Below are positions 1-8,161 of a stretch of DNA of 64,000 nucleotides, in pieces. Numbering within the stretch: position 1 is the first letter of the stretch; the number at the start of each line of letters is the position of its first letter. The DNA lies in contig CAWIBS010000027.1 of NCBI GenBank assembly GCA_963834365.1, forward strand, positions 1-64,000, read 5' to 3'. Made by a program: the position numbers and the translations under genes. The stretch is from CAWJAP01 sp963834365. GTDB taxonomy: Bacteria > Acidobacteriota > Vicinamibacteria > Vicinamibacterales > Vicinamibacteraceae. A model generated the notes under the pieces. It was given only the letters and a program-made list of their open reading frames with translations. It did not search any database and was not told the DNA's origin.

Positions 1-584
1 GGTTGGGCGTGAAAGGGCGCGATCAGTGACTCGGCGTCCGGCGCGGCGGGATCGAGCCATTGCTCGTACGCCTCGGGCGGGATGATCACCGGCATGCGGT
101 CGTGCAGCGGCTCAGCAGCGCATTCGCTTCGGTCGTCAGGATCGTGCAGGTGTCGAGCGGCTCGCCTTCGGGCGACAGCCAGCGCTCGTACAAGCCGGCG
201 AGTCCGAACACGCTGCCGTCCTTCATGCCGACCCACATCGGCTGCTTCGGGCCGCTCACCGCGCGCCTGCCATTCGTAGAAGCCGTCGGCGGGCAGCAGG
301 CAGCGATGGCGGCGGAACGCCGTGCGAAACGCAGGCTTGTCGCAACCGTCTCGCGCGCGCGCGTTGATCATCCTCGCGCCGATCGAAGGATCCTTCGCCC
401 AGCGCGGCACCAAACCCCAGCGCACCTGCACCAGCTCGCGCTCGCCGGCCGCGTTGAGCCGCACGACCGGCACCTGCTGCATCGGCGCGATGTTGTAGCG
501 CGGCTGGATCTCGGGCGGATAGGCGAGCCCGAACGCGAGCGCGATCGCGGCCGGATGCGTGTGCAGCTCGTAGCGACCGCACAT
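1..584 (-). CDS. yedK: SRAP/YedK family abasic-site DNA-protein crosslink protein, partial and frameshifted
   Basis: SRAP proteins form a covalent crosslink with abasic sites in single-stranded DNA through Cys2. Starting at the ATG complementary to 582-584, the frame reads MCGRYELHTHP, so the catalytic Cys2 is present, followed by the family motifs YNIAPMQQVPVVRL and WGLVPRWAK. Further on, in other frames, come RAETV, an FYEW-like region, and near the left edge HDRMPVIIPPEAYEQWLD. The reading frame changes at least twice (around 250-400), so no single open frame covers it. The last residues lie beyond base 1: about 195 codons are visible against the usual 210-230. Recognition rests on the start and end motifs. 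It lies in the left block whose genes are nearly all frameshifted. Confidence 0.85.
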   Translation of the reverse strand, partial: MCGRYELHTHPAAIALAFGLAYPPEIQPRYNIAPMQQVPVVRLNAAGERELVQVRWGLVPRWAKDPSIGARMINARARDGCDKPAFRTAFRRHRCLLPADGFYEWQARGERPEAADVGRHEGRQRVRTRRLVRALAVARRRAARHLHDPDDRSECAAEPLHDRMPVIIPPEAYEQWLDPAAPDAESLIAPFHAQ

Positions 585-589
585 CGACT

Positions 590-1210
590 TGGGCTTCCTG
601 TCGGTCGTGCGTCGCGTCCTTCGCCGCGTCGGGGTTCGCGAGCAGCCGCTGCGCAGTCTTCGCGACCTGCAGCGTGTCCCAGTACGCGTACGCGGACACG
701 GCCGCGGCGCCGGCGAGCGGAATCCAGCGGCTGGTCGCCGTTCCGACGACCCGCGTCGAAAGCGCGACACCGATCTTGCTCGCGGCCGTGCGTGAGCGCG
801 CGCGACGAGAGCTGCTGCACGATGAAGCGCTGTCCCGAGCGCACCGCGACATCGCGCAGCACGTGGCTCGCCGCATGCCGGAACAGGCAATACAGCATGT
901 GCGTGCGGGAGAGCTCGGCCGTGCGGCCGTACACGCGCGAAGATGTCGGCGACCATCTGCCGTTGCGTTCTCCAGATCACGTACAGGTCCGGCAGCACGG
1001 TCAGCATGCCGAACGGGCCCGGCGGAAGCGCGAGCGATCCCGGAGACCAGCGCCGCACGTTGCGCGGCTGTCCTTGGCGATGCGCGCGGCCGCGCGGTCC
1101 GGACGCTCGACCGGACTGCGTGCGCGGCGCCGGGACGTCGGCAATGACCCGCTCGATCACGCCGGTGACCTCGCGCGGGTCGGTTCGGTCCGAAGCTGAG
1201 GATCGGTCAC
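590..1210 (-). CDS. EcsC-like protein, frameshifted
   Basis: Reading on the minus strand from a GTG at 1210 (VTDPQLRTEPTRAR) and changing frame several times gives ALPPGPFGMLTVLPDLYVIW, then RTQRQMVADIFAVYG and, near the end, VGTATSRWIPLAGAAAVSAY followed by a stretch resembling YWDTLQVAKTAQRLL. The combination of a Pro/Gly-rich hydrophobic helix and a query-like QMVADI segment is what I know from EcsC-family proteins of proteobacteria, whose role is unclear. At least three frame changes occur, so the exact end is uncertain; it must stop near the SRAP start at 584. The start codon is weak evidence. I rank EcsC as likely rather than sure; a DUF697-like membrane-associated protein is the alternative. 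Confidence 0.5.
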
Positions 1211-1363
1211 GGCAGTCCTTTCGCGTGCCTTCGAGCGTACGTACGCGGCGAGATTAGACGCGAACGCCTGCGGCCTGCCAACACGCGATTCGCCGAGCTC
1301 TTGGCCGCGCCAGCGCCGCCGACGGCTAGAATCGCTGCGTTCAGGCCGATTCTCCAATCGCTC

Positions 1364-1819
1364 ATGCGAATCGCGCTCTGGCTGCACATTCTCGCGACTG
1401 TCATCTGGGTCGGCGGGATGTTCTTCGCCCATGTCGCGCTGCGTCCGGCTTTGGCGGCGCTTGCCCCGCCGGTGCGTCTGCCGCTGGTGACCGCGGCGCT
1501 CGCAACGTTCTTTCGCTGGGTGGCGGCCGCGGTCGTCACGATGATCGTCAGCGGATTCATGATGATCTTCGCGCAAGGGCGGATTCGGCGGTCGTCGGCG
1601 CTCACGTCCACGTGATGACCGTGCTGGGCCTGGTCATGGCGTCGATCTACGGCTTCATCGTCGCCGTTCCGTTCCCGCGTGCCCGCGCCGCCGTGGCGTC
1701 GGGCGCGTGGGAGACTGCTGGCCCAGCGCTGATCCAGGTGCGCCGCCTGGTCGGCGTGAACCTGGTCCTGGGACTGGTGACGCTGACCGTGGCCGATCCT
1801 CGGCCACGACGTCGTCTAG
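1364..1819 (+). CDS. CopD family membrane protein, frameshifted
   Basis: The product is a small polytopic membrane protein of the CopD type, a family linked to copper resistance or heme/cytochrome functions. The ATG at 1364 gives MRIALWLHILATVIWVGGMF, the typical first helix with a conserved His and Trp, then a second helix (VVTMIVSGFMMIF), a third after a frame change (VMTVLGLVMASIYGFIVAV) and a fourth ending VNLVLGLVTLTVAVLGHDVV. Two single-base indels, near 1585 and 1796, break the frame; corrected length is about 150 residues, normal for the short CopD form. No neighbouring copper gene is visible, so the role is inferred from the family only. Confidence 0.75.
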
Positions 1820-1887
1820 CTGCAATATCCGGTCCAACTCGCTAATAAGTTCCGATCTCCGCCCAATTAAGCAACAATTACGTCTAA

Positions 1888-2405
1888 ATGCGAATATTTG
1901 GCTTTGCCGGATGGTCGGGCAGCGGCAAGACGACGCTTGTGGAGAAGATGATCCCGCGCTTGGTCGCCCGCGGCTTGCGGGTGTCGCTGGTCAAGCACGC
2001 GCACCACGACTTCGACGTCGACGTCCCGGGCAAGGACAGCTATCGCCATCGCCATGCCGGCTGCCAGGAGGTGCTCGTGAGCTCGGCGAACCGCTGGGCG
2101 CTGATGCACGAGCTCCGCGGCGCGGACGAGCTGACGCTGCGAGGAGGCGCTCGCGCGCCTCTCGCCCTGCGACCTGGTGCTGATCGAGGGCTACAAGCGT
2201 TCGACGATCCCCAAGCTCGAGATCCACCGTTCCGCGCTCGGGAAGCCGCTGCTGCACCCCGACCGACCGGAACATCGTCGCGCTCGCGACCGACAGCCCG
2301 GCCGGTGCCGCCGGGCGCCCGCTGCCGGTGTTCGCGCTGGACGCCTACGACATGCTTGCCACGTTCGTCGAGGAGCGGGCCGTCTACGCCGACATATCGC
2401 ATTGA
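1888..2405 (+). CDS. mobB: Molybdopterin-guanine dinucleotide biosynthesis adapter MobB, frameshifted
   Basis: MobB is a small P-loop GTPase that helps MobA attach GMP to molybdopterin. The start MRIFGFAGWSGSGKTTLVEK carries the Walker A motif, followed by VSLVKHAHHDFDVDVPGKDS and the HAGCQEVLVSS segment typical of the family. After a frame change near 2145 the protein continues with CDLVLIEGYKRSTIPKLEIH and ends AVYADISH. About 172 residues after correction, the usual MobB size. Upstream 1820-1887 is a short AT-rich gap. It lies 790 bases before moaD-moaE, so this stretch groups molybdenum-cofactor genes, which supports the call. Confidence 0.92.
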
Positions 2406-2495
2406 CCGTCGCGGGCCGGCGGCGTAAGTTGAAACCCGAAAGCTTTTCCGACGGTCCAATGCCTTCCGCCCGCCAACGGGCAGCTGCCACACTTC

Positions 2496-3135
2496 ATGAA
2501 CCGCAAGCTACGCCTCGGAGCCTTCGTCGCCTTGCTGGCCGCCGGCATCACCGGTGTCGCGTTGCGCGGCGGAGACGCCGTCGCCCGGCTTCTACGGCGG
2601 CATCTCGCTCCGCGAGAACGGGGCTGAGCAGGGTGTGGCGATCGGCGAGGCCGGCAACTGTCGGCCGGTTCGGGTCGCCGCTGCGACGCCGGGGCGTCGC
2701 AGGCGCTCGTCTTCGGCGGCTATCGCTGGCGCAACGACCTTGCGGTGGAGGCCGCGCTGGGCAGCGCCAACAGCTACCGGTTGCCCGGGCGGGGCGGCGT
2801 GGGCCTCGTGTTGCCGCCGGGCAGCGACGAAGCGGGGCGTGCCTGGAATCTCGACGTTTACGGTAGCTGGGCGTTCGCGCGCCGCTTCTCGCTGTTCGGG
2901 CGTCTTGGCTACTCGCAGTCCGACGCGACGTCGCTGTACAGCACGTCCATCGCCGCGACCTCGGTCGATCGTCGCCAGCGCGACGGCCTCTCCTACGGCG
3001 TCGGGCTGCGATACGACATCAATCGCTCGCTCGGGCTCAAGCTCGAGTACGCGCGCATCGCGCCATCGCGATCCCGGCAGCTTCGCGCTGCCGGACGGCG
3101 ATCAGGTACAGTTCGGCCTGCAGTTCCGGTTCTAG
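2496..3135 (+). CDS. Outer-membrane beta-barrel protein (OmpA/OprF-like porin fold), frameshifted
   Basis: The ATG at 2496 opens a signal peptide (MNRKLRLGAFVALLAAGITG). After a frame change comes SPGFYGGISLRENGAEQG, then alternating beta-strand segments such as ALVFGGYRWRNDLAVEAAL, WNLDVYGSWAFARRFSLFGR and LSYGVGLRYDINRSLGLKLE, ending in QVQFGLQFRF with a C-terminal Phe as expected for BAM-inserted barrels. The strand pattern and the Ala-rich signal fit the small 8-stranded outer-membrane barrel family. Two or three indels break the frame. About 215 residues. The terminal Phe shows a Gram-negative outer membrane; the function is unknown. Confidence 0.75.
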
Positions 3136-3193
3136 CAGCGCCCGATGCTGCGGCGTGCCTCGCGATCGCGAGACACTCGCGTCATCCCTTGTC

Positions 3194-3473
3194 ATGCGCG
3201 ATCATCCGCCCGTCACCGTTCGTCTGGTCTATCTCGCGCGTCTTCGCGAGGCGTTCGCGTCGTCCGGTGAATCGTTCGCGATGACCGGCTCCGCTGAGCC
3301 GACGGTCGCGACGCTGCTGGATGCGCTGCGTTCGCGTGGCGGCGCGTTCTCGGCGCGAGCTCGGCGGCGGCCGCGCCGTCCGTGTCGCGATCAATCACGC
3401 GGTGGCGAAGCTCGAGGACGTCGTGCACGATGGCGACGAGGTGGCGTTGTTTCCGCCGGTCACAGGGGGTTGA
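3194..3473 (+). CDS. moaD: Molybdopterin synthase small subunit MoaD, frameshifted
   Basis: MoaD is the ubiquitin-fold sulfur carrier of molybdopterin synthase; its C-terminal Gly-Gly is thiocarboxylated. The ATG at 3194 gives MRDHPPVTVRLVYLARLREA, then TVATLLDALRSRGGAFS. After a frame change near 3355 the frame continues VRVAINHAVAKLEDVVHDGD and ends EVALFPPVTGG-stop, so the terminal double glycine is intact. About 92 residues, typical. Its stop overlaps the moaE start (TGATG at 3471-3475), as in translationally coupled moaDE pairs. Confidence 0.92.
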
Positions 3474-3922
3474 TGATGCCGGTGCGCGTGCAGCGCGAGG
3501 CGTTCGACGCGGGCGCCGAGATCGACAAGCTTCGCGCGGGCGACCGGCGGGTCGGTGCGGTCGCTTCGTTCATCGGCACGGTGCGCGACGTGAACGACGA
3601 CGCAGCGGTTCGCACGCTCACGCTCGAGCACTATCCGGGGATGACGGAGAAGGCGCTCGAGGAAATCGTCGCCGAGGCGAAGCGGCGCTTCGACGTCTAC
3701 GAAATCGGCGTGATCCACCGCATCGGCGAATTGCTGCCCACCGATCCGATCGTATTCGTCGCCGTCACGAGCGCGCATCGCGGCGAAGCGTTCGACGCGT
3801 GCCGTTTCGTCATGGACTATCTGAAGACGCGCGCGCCGTTCTGGAAGAAGGAGCTGACGCCGCAGGGATCGCGTTGGGTGGAAGCTCGAGCCGGCGACGA
3901 CGAGGCAGCGGGGCGTTGGTAG
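3473..3922 (+). CDS. moaE: Molybdopterin synthase large subunit MoaE
   Basis: MoaE inserts the two dithiolene sulfurs, delivered by MoaD, into precursor Z. The ORF from ATG 3473 (a second ATG at 3476) is intact, about 150 residues, one of few unbroken genes in the left block. Family motifs visible are GAVASFIGTVRD, TLTLEHYPGMTEKALEEI, IGVIHRIGELLPTDPIVFVA, the SAHRGEAFDACRF segment and the active-site lysine region FWKKELTPQGSRWVEA. The start overlaps the moaD stop, which supports 3473 rather than an upstream start in the same frame. Confidence 0.96.
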   Translation: MMPVRVQREAFDAGAEIDKLRAGDRRVGAVASFIGTVRDVNDDAAVRTLTLEHYPGMTEKALEEIVAEAKRRFDVYEIGVIHRIGELLPTDPIVFVAVTSAHRGEAFDACRFVMDYLKTRAPFWKKELTPQGSRWVEARAGDDEAAGRW

Positions 3923-3938
3923 ATCGAGCCTGAAGACC

Positions 3939-4853
3939 GTGGGCGAACCGGCGCTGATCGCGATCGACTGGGGCACGACGTCCGCGCGTGCCTACGCGGT
4001 CGATGCGTCCGGCCGCATCGGCGGTACGCGCAGCGCGCCGCTCGGCGTGCAGCAACTTGCCGGCGGCGACTTCCCGCGTGCGCTCTCCGAACTGCTCGGT
4101 GACTGGCAAGCGCTCGACGTGCCGCGGTTCGCCGCCGGCATGATCGGCAGCCGGCAGGGCTGGGTCGAGGCGCCCTACGTGCCGTGCCCCGCCGCCATCG
4201 ACGCGCTGGCTCGACACTCGTCTGGACCCCGGCGCGCGAGCTGGCGATCGTTCCCGGGCTGATCTCGCGCGATCGGCGGCGGCGTGCCCGACGTGATGCG
4301 CGGCGAGGAGACGCAGCTCGCCGGCGCGCTCACCGATGCCGACGACGCGCTGCTCGCAGTGCTGCCCGGCACGCACAGCAAGTGGGCGCAGGTCGAGGGC
4401 GGCCGCGTCGTCGCTTTCCAGACGCACATGACCGGCGAACTGTACGCCGTGCTGCTTGCGAACAGCATCCTCGGACGCCTCGCGAAGCCGGCGACAGCGG
4501 CGCGCGCGCCGGTGCGGCCTTCGCGCAAGGCGTCGCGCGGGGACTTGCGGGCGGAGGGCTCGGTCACGCGGTCTTCGGCGCGCGCACGCTCGCGTTGACC
4601 GGCGAGCTGGACGCGCAGGATGTGCCGGACTGGTTGTCCGGCGTGCTGATCGGCCACGAGATCGGCGCGGCGCGACAATGGGCGAGCGATCACGGCGTGG
4701 ACGCAACGCGCGTGCGAGTGATCGGCAGCGACGCGCTGGTGACGCGTTACACGGCTGCGCTTGCGCAGGCGGGCATCGCGGCGGATGCCGGACCGTCGCG
4801 ATGCCGCGGTCCGCGGTCTGATCCGGATCGCCGACCGCGCCGGACATCTCTGA
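3939..4853 (+). CDS. dgoK: 2-dehydro-3-deoxygalactonokinase DgoK, frameshifted
   Basis: DgoK phosphorylates 2-keto-3-deoxygalactonate, giving the substrate of DgoA in the De Ley-Doudoroff route. The GTG at 3939 reads MGEPALIAIDWGTTSARAYA, the ASKHA-type phosphate-1 loop typical of DgoK, then MIGSRQGWVEAPYVPCP. Later frames carry VPDVMRGEETQLAGAL, LAVLPGTHSKWAQVEGG, FQTHMTGELYAVL and VIGSDALVTRYTAAL. At least four frame changes occur. Corrected length is about 300 residues, as usual for the family. The next gene, 16 bases downstream, is the cognate aldolase, which makes the assignment strong. Confidence 0.92.
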
Positions 4854-4869
4854 ACCTTAGGCAACATCG

Positions 4870-5505
4870 ATGGCCAATCCGCTCGAACCCTACCTGAACG
4901 AGCTTCCGCTGATCGCCGTGTTGCGCGGCATCACGCCCGAGGAAATTCCGGCGATCGGCGACGTGCTGGTCGAGGCGGGCTTTCGCATCCTCGAGGTTCC
5001 GTTGAATTCGCCGCGTCCGTTCGACAGCATTGCGCTACTTAGCCGGCGGTTTGCGGCAAACTTGCCTCACCGGCGCCGGCACCGTTCGCGATCCCGCCGA
5101 CGTCGCGCGCGTGCGCGACGCCGGCGGCCGCCTGATCGTCATGCCGCATGCCGATCTCGCCGTCGTGCGCGAAGCGAAGCGTGCCGGCATGGTCGCGCTT
5201 GCCCGGTGTCGCGACGCCGACCGAAGCGTTCGCATCGCTCGACGCCGGCGCGGATGGCCTGAAGATGTTTCCTGCCGAGGGGCTTCCGCCGCCGGTGTTG
5301 AAGGCGTGGCGTGCAGTGCTCCCGAAATCCGCGCTCGTGTTTCCGGTCGGTGGCATCAAGCCCGACAACATGGCGCGCGTACTGGGCCGCGGGCGCGTCC
5401 GGCTTCGGTACCGGCTCGAACCTGTACCGCCCGGCGCGTCGGCCGACGACGTGCGCGCCGTGGCGGCAAGCTTCGCGCGCGTTTCGGGCTTTGCCGTCGC
5501 GATGA
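4870..5505 (+). CDS. dgoA: 2-dehydro-3-deoxy-6-phosphogalactonate aldolase DgoA, frameshifted
   Basis: A class I KDPG/KDPGal-type aldolase splitting the phosphorylated keto-deoxy sugar acid into pyruvate and glyceraldehyde 3-phosphate. It starts MANPLEPYLNELPLIAVLRG at 4870, with ITPEEIPAIGDVLVEAGFRI and the substrate-binding EVPLNSP. After frame changes it continues LTGAGTVRDPADVARV, the ADGLKMFPAE segment with the Schiff-base lysine, and VFPVGGIKPDNMARVL. At its end the frame runs into the first repeat copy at 5502; the TGA within ATGAGCG is probably the natural stop after one more indel. About 205 residues. It follows dgoK and precedes a sugar kinase. Confidence 0.92.
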
Positions 5506-5656
5506 GCGCCGCAGGGCCGCTCCCAAGGCGCTCGCTCCCCCTTGGGGGGAAGGCGCGCAGCGCCAAGTGGGATCCGACCATGAGCGCCGCAGGGCCGCTC
5601 CCAAGGCGCTCGCTCCCCTTGGGGGGAAGGCGCGCAGCGCCAAGGGGGTCCACCAA
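5502..5656 (+). repeat. Tandem pair of a ~78-bp Burkholderiales-like intergenic repeat
   Basis: Two nearly identical copies, at 5502-5579 and 5580-5656, each start ATGAGCGCCGCAGGGCCGCT, contain a C-run/G-run palindrome and end near the AGCGCCAAG motif; the base string ATGAG recurs again at 5656. GGCGCT and AGCGCC flank the palindrome, so each copy can fold into a hairpin. From memory this matches a dispersed intergenic element of Burkholderiales genomes; that is the main clue to the origin of the left block. The copies differ by one C in the C-run, which may be a homopolymer sequencing error. Confidence 0.85.
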
Positions 5657-5675
5657 TGAGCCGGCGACGTTGCCG

Positions 5676-6614
5676 ATGATCGTCGCGCTCGGCGAGCCGA
5701 TGATCGAGTTCAATCAGTCGCGCGCCGATGATCCGTACGCCTGGCTGCAAGGCTTCGGCGGCGATACGTCGAACATGGTGATCGCCGCCGCGCGCCTGTC
5801 GCGCGATGCGGCGATCCGCGCGGGCTACGTGACTCGCGTCGGCAACGACGCGTTCGGCCGGATGCTCCTCGAGCTTGTGGGCACGCGAAGGCGTTGGCGT
5901 CGACGGCGTGACGGTCGATGGCGAAGCGCCGACCGGCGTGTATTTCGTCAGCCACGGCCCGCAAGGTCACGAGTTCTCCTACCTGCGCGCCGGATCGGCG
6001 GCGAGCCGCATGACGCCCGGCGACGCTGCCGCTCGACGGTGTTGCGAGAGGCGCGCGTGCTCCACGTGTCGGGCATCAGCCAGGCAATCTCGGCGTCGGC
6101 GTGCGACGCGTGTTTCGCCGCGATCGACGTCGTGCGCGCGGCCGGCGGGCAGCGTCTCGTACGACCCGAACCTGCGGCTCAAGCTGTGGCCGCTCGCGCG
6201 CGCGCGCGCGATCGTCCGCGAGAGCGTCGCGCTCGCCGACTGGGTGCTGCCGAGCTACGACGACGCGCGACTGCTGTTCGACGCGGAGGCGCCGGACGCG
6301 ATCGTCGATGCGCTGCACGCATTGGGCGCGCCGGTCGTCGTGCTGAAGCTCGGCGCGCAGGGCTGCCTCGTATCCGATGGCCGGCGTCGCGAACGCTTCG
6401 CCGGGCATCGCGTCGACTTCGGTCGATGCGACCGGTGCCGGCGATTGTTTCGATGGCGCGTTTGCCGTGCGCGTCGTTGGCCGGAGACGATCCGTTTCGC
6501 GCGGCGGATTACGCGAACGTCGCGGCTGCCCTGGCGACGACCGGCTTCGGCGCAGTCGCGCCGCTGCCCGACGATGCGGCCGTGCGCGCTTTCGCAACCG
6601 GAGCGACTGGCGTG
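5676..6614 (+). CDS. kdgK: PfkB family 2-keto-3-deoxygluconate-type sugar kinase, frameshifted
   Basis: A PfkB-fold carbohydrate kinase, best fitting 2-dehydro-3-deoxygluconokinase. Start MIVALGEPMIEFNQS at 5676, then the PfkB first signature region WLQGFGGDTSNMVIAAARL, GYVTRVGNDAFGRMLLEL, VLHVSGISQAIS, VSYDPNLRLKLWPL and the second signature VDATGAGDCFDGAF with the catalytic Asp. At least five indels separate these pieces. About 310 residues after correction. The C-terminus (AVRAFATGATG) runs into the following dehydrogenase without a stop, most likely a lost stop through an indel rather than a fusion. The call as KDG kinase depends on the dgoK-dgoA neighbours. Confidence 0.85.
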
Positions 6615-6638
6615 ATCACCGACACGTTTCGCGAGGAC

Positions 6639-7358
6639 ATGCTGGCGGGCAACGTGGCGCTGGTCGTGGGCGGCACCGGAGGCATCGGCGCGGGGATCGC
6701 CGATGCGTTCGCGCGCGTCGGTGCCGTCGTCACGGTGACCGGCGCGACACGCGACGAAATCGACGCCGCGCGTTCCGCGCCCGGCTTTCGCGCCCGCGAT
6801 GCCGTCGTCCTCGATGTTTGCAACGATGCCGCGGTCAAGGCGCTGATCGGCGACCTGCCGCGGCTCGACATCGTCGTGAACTGCGCGGGTATCATCCGCC
6901 GCGGCGTCGAGCACGAGCCCGCGGAATTCGAGAAGACGATCGCGGTGAACCTCACGGGCACGATGCGCTGCTGCGCGCACGCGCGCGAAAAGCTCAAGGC
7001 TGCGCGCGGCGCGATCGTCAACATCGGCTCGGTCTACTCGTTCTTCGGCGCACCGCACGCGCCCGGCTACGCGGCCAGCAAGGGGGGCGTCGTGCAGCTG
7101 ACGCGCTCGCTCGCCGTGGCCTATGCCGCGACGGCATCCGGGTCAACGCCGTCGCGCCGGGATGGATCGCGACGCCGCTGACCGCGCCGGTGCAAGCGGA
7201 CGCGCGTAAAGAGCCAGGCGATCCTCGCGCGCACGCCGCTTTCCGCTGGGGCGAGCCCGCTGGATGTCGCCGGTGCGGTCGACTTCCTCGTTTCTCCCGC
7301 GGCACGCTTCGTGACCGGCGCCGTGCTGTCGGTCGACGGCGGCTACCTGATCGCGTGA
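6639..7358 (+). CDS. Short-chain dehydrogenase/reductase (KduD/gluconate 5-dehydrogenase-like), frameshifted
   Basis: Classical SDR oxidoreductase using NAD(P). From the ATG at 6639: MLAGNVALVVGGTGGIGAGI (the TGxxxGIG cofactor loop), LDIVVNCAGIIRRGVEHEPA (NAG-type motif), INIGSVYSFFG-like region with catalytic Ser, and GYAASKGGVVQLTRSLA with the YxxxK pair. After a frame change near 7125 it continues DGIRVNAVAPGWIATPL and ends AVLSVDGGYLIA at 7358. About 240 residues, typical. A GTG at 6612 in frame is an alternative start. The IIRRG segment resembles 2-dehydro-3-deoxygluconate 5-dehydrogenases, which suits the neighbouring sugar-acid genes. Confidence 0.88.
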
Positions 7359-7371
7359 GGACCATGAGCCC

Positions 7372-7624
7372 ATGGGGACCGCGATCCGATATCTGAAGCA
7401 GGGCGACTGGAAGCGGGCGCACGCGATCGTGCAGGACGACGAATCCACGTTCGGCTGCTGGGCGCACGGCATCGTGCACATGATGGAAGGCGACATCGGC
7501 AACGCGCGCTATTGGTACCGGCGCGCGCATCGTGCTCTATCCGGCAGGCAACGACGCCGCTGCCGAGGTCGCAGTGCTTGCGCAGCGTGGAAGGCCGCAC
7601 GCCGCCGAAGGAGCGACGTCGTGA
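7372..7624 (+). CDS. Small conserved protein with tetratricopeptide-like helices, frameshifted
   Basis: From the ATG at 7372 the frame reads MGTAIRYLKQGDWKRAHAIV, then STFGCWAHGIVHMMEGDIGN and ARYWYRRAH, a helix pair resembling one TPR-like unit. After an indel near 7530 the other frame gives PAGNDAAAEVAVLAQR and ends KERRRE at 7624, overlapping the next start (GTGA). About 83 residues. I recall similar short proteins in proteobacterial genomes without an assigned function. It lies between the SDR and the cupin gene. Confidence 0.65.
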
Positions 7625-8078
7625 ACGCACCCTTGATCGCGCCAAGCCCGGCATCCGGCCCGAGATCGCCGTTGGCGCGATCCCCGACGACGAGCGCGTG
7701 TGGGTACCGCAGGCGCAGGACGTGTGGTTCCGGCCGCTGCTGCTGAACACGGTGAACGGCGGCTGGTGCAACCTGCTTCGCGTTCGCAAGAGCGGCGTGC
7801 TGAACCGGCATCGCCATCCGATGGTCGTCGTCGGCTACGTGATCAAGGGCCGCTGGCGGTACCTCGAGCACGACTGGGTCGCCGAGGAGGGCAGCTTCGT
7901 CTACAAGCCGCCGGGCGAGGTCCACACGCTGATGGTCCCGGACGACTGCCCGGAGATGATCACGTTCTTCAACATCAGCGGCGCGATGATCTATCTCGAC
8001 GGCGACGGCCGGCAGATCGGCTACGAGGACGTCTGGAGCAAGATCGAGATGTGCAGGCGGCACTACAGTGACGTCGGG
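7621..8078 (+). CDS. Cupin dioxygenase of the 2,4'-dihydroxyacetophenone dioxygenase type, truncated at its 3' end
   Basis: The GTG at 7621 starts VNAPLIAPSP; after an indel the frame runs PEIAVGAIPDDERVWVPQAQ, WFRPLLLNTVNGGWCNLL and the cupin metal-binding core with HRHRHPMVVVGYVIKGRWRY-type residues (LNRHRHP, then EEGSFVYKPPGEVHTL). It ends YEDVWSKIEMCRRHYSDVG at about 8078. Family members continue with a short tail of roughly ten residues after this point (from memory, a GLGADYVD-like end), but here the sequence switches abruptly into a heptamer repeat and then an unrelated gene. The truncation is evidence for a join at this spot. Function in aromatic side-chain cleavage is known for the family, not shown here. 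Confidence 0.8.
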
Positions 8079-8082
8079 CCAT

Positions 8083-8145
8083 CCTTCCGCCCCTCGACGC
8101 TCGTCCCTCGGTACTTCGTCCTTCGTACTTCGTACTTCCGAGTTC
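8083..8145. repeat. Heptamer tandem repeat at the junction
   Basis: Nine consecutive seven-base units with the pattern CCTTCCG, CCCCTCG, ACGCTCG, TCCCTCG, GTACTTC, GTCCTTC, GTACTTC, GTACTTC, CGAGTTC. They start five bases after the last recognisable cupin codon and end just before the GTG of the transporter gene. Arrays with the same seven-base period occur elsewhere in the right part but not in the first 8 kb, so this array belongs to the second genome. Confidence 0.8.
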
Positions 8146-8161
8146 CGGTGACACTTCCCCC

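Noticed and set aside
5148..7181. Apparent fusion of dgoA, sugar kinase and dehydrogenase in one ORF
   Set aside because: Runs through two repeat copies and frame changes; the pieces align to separate families. An indel artefact.
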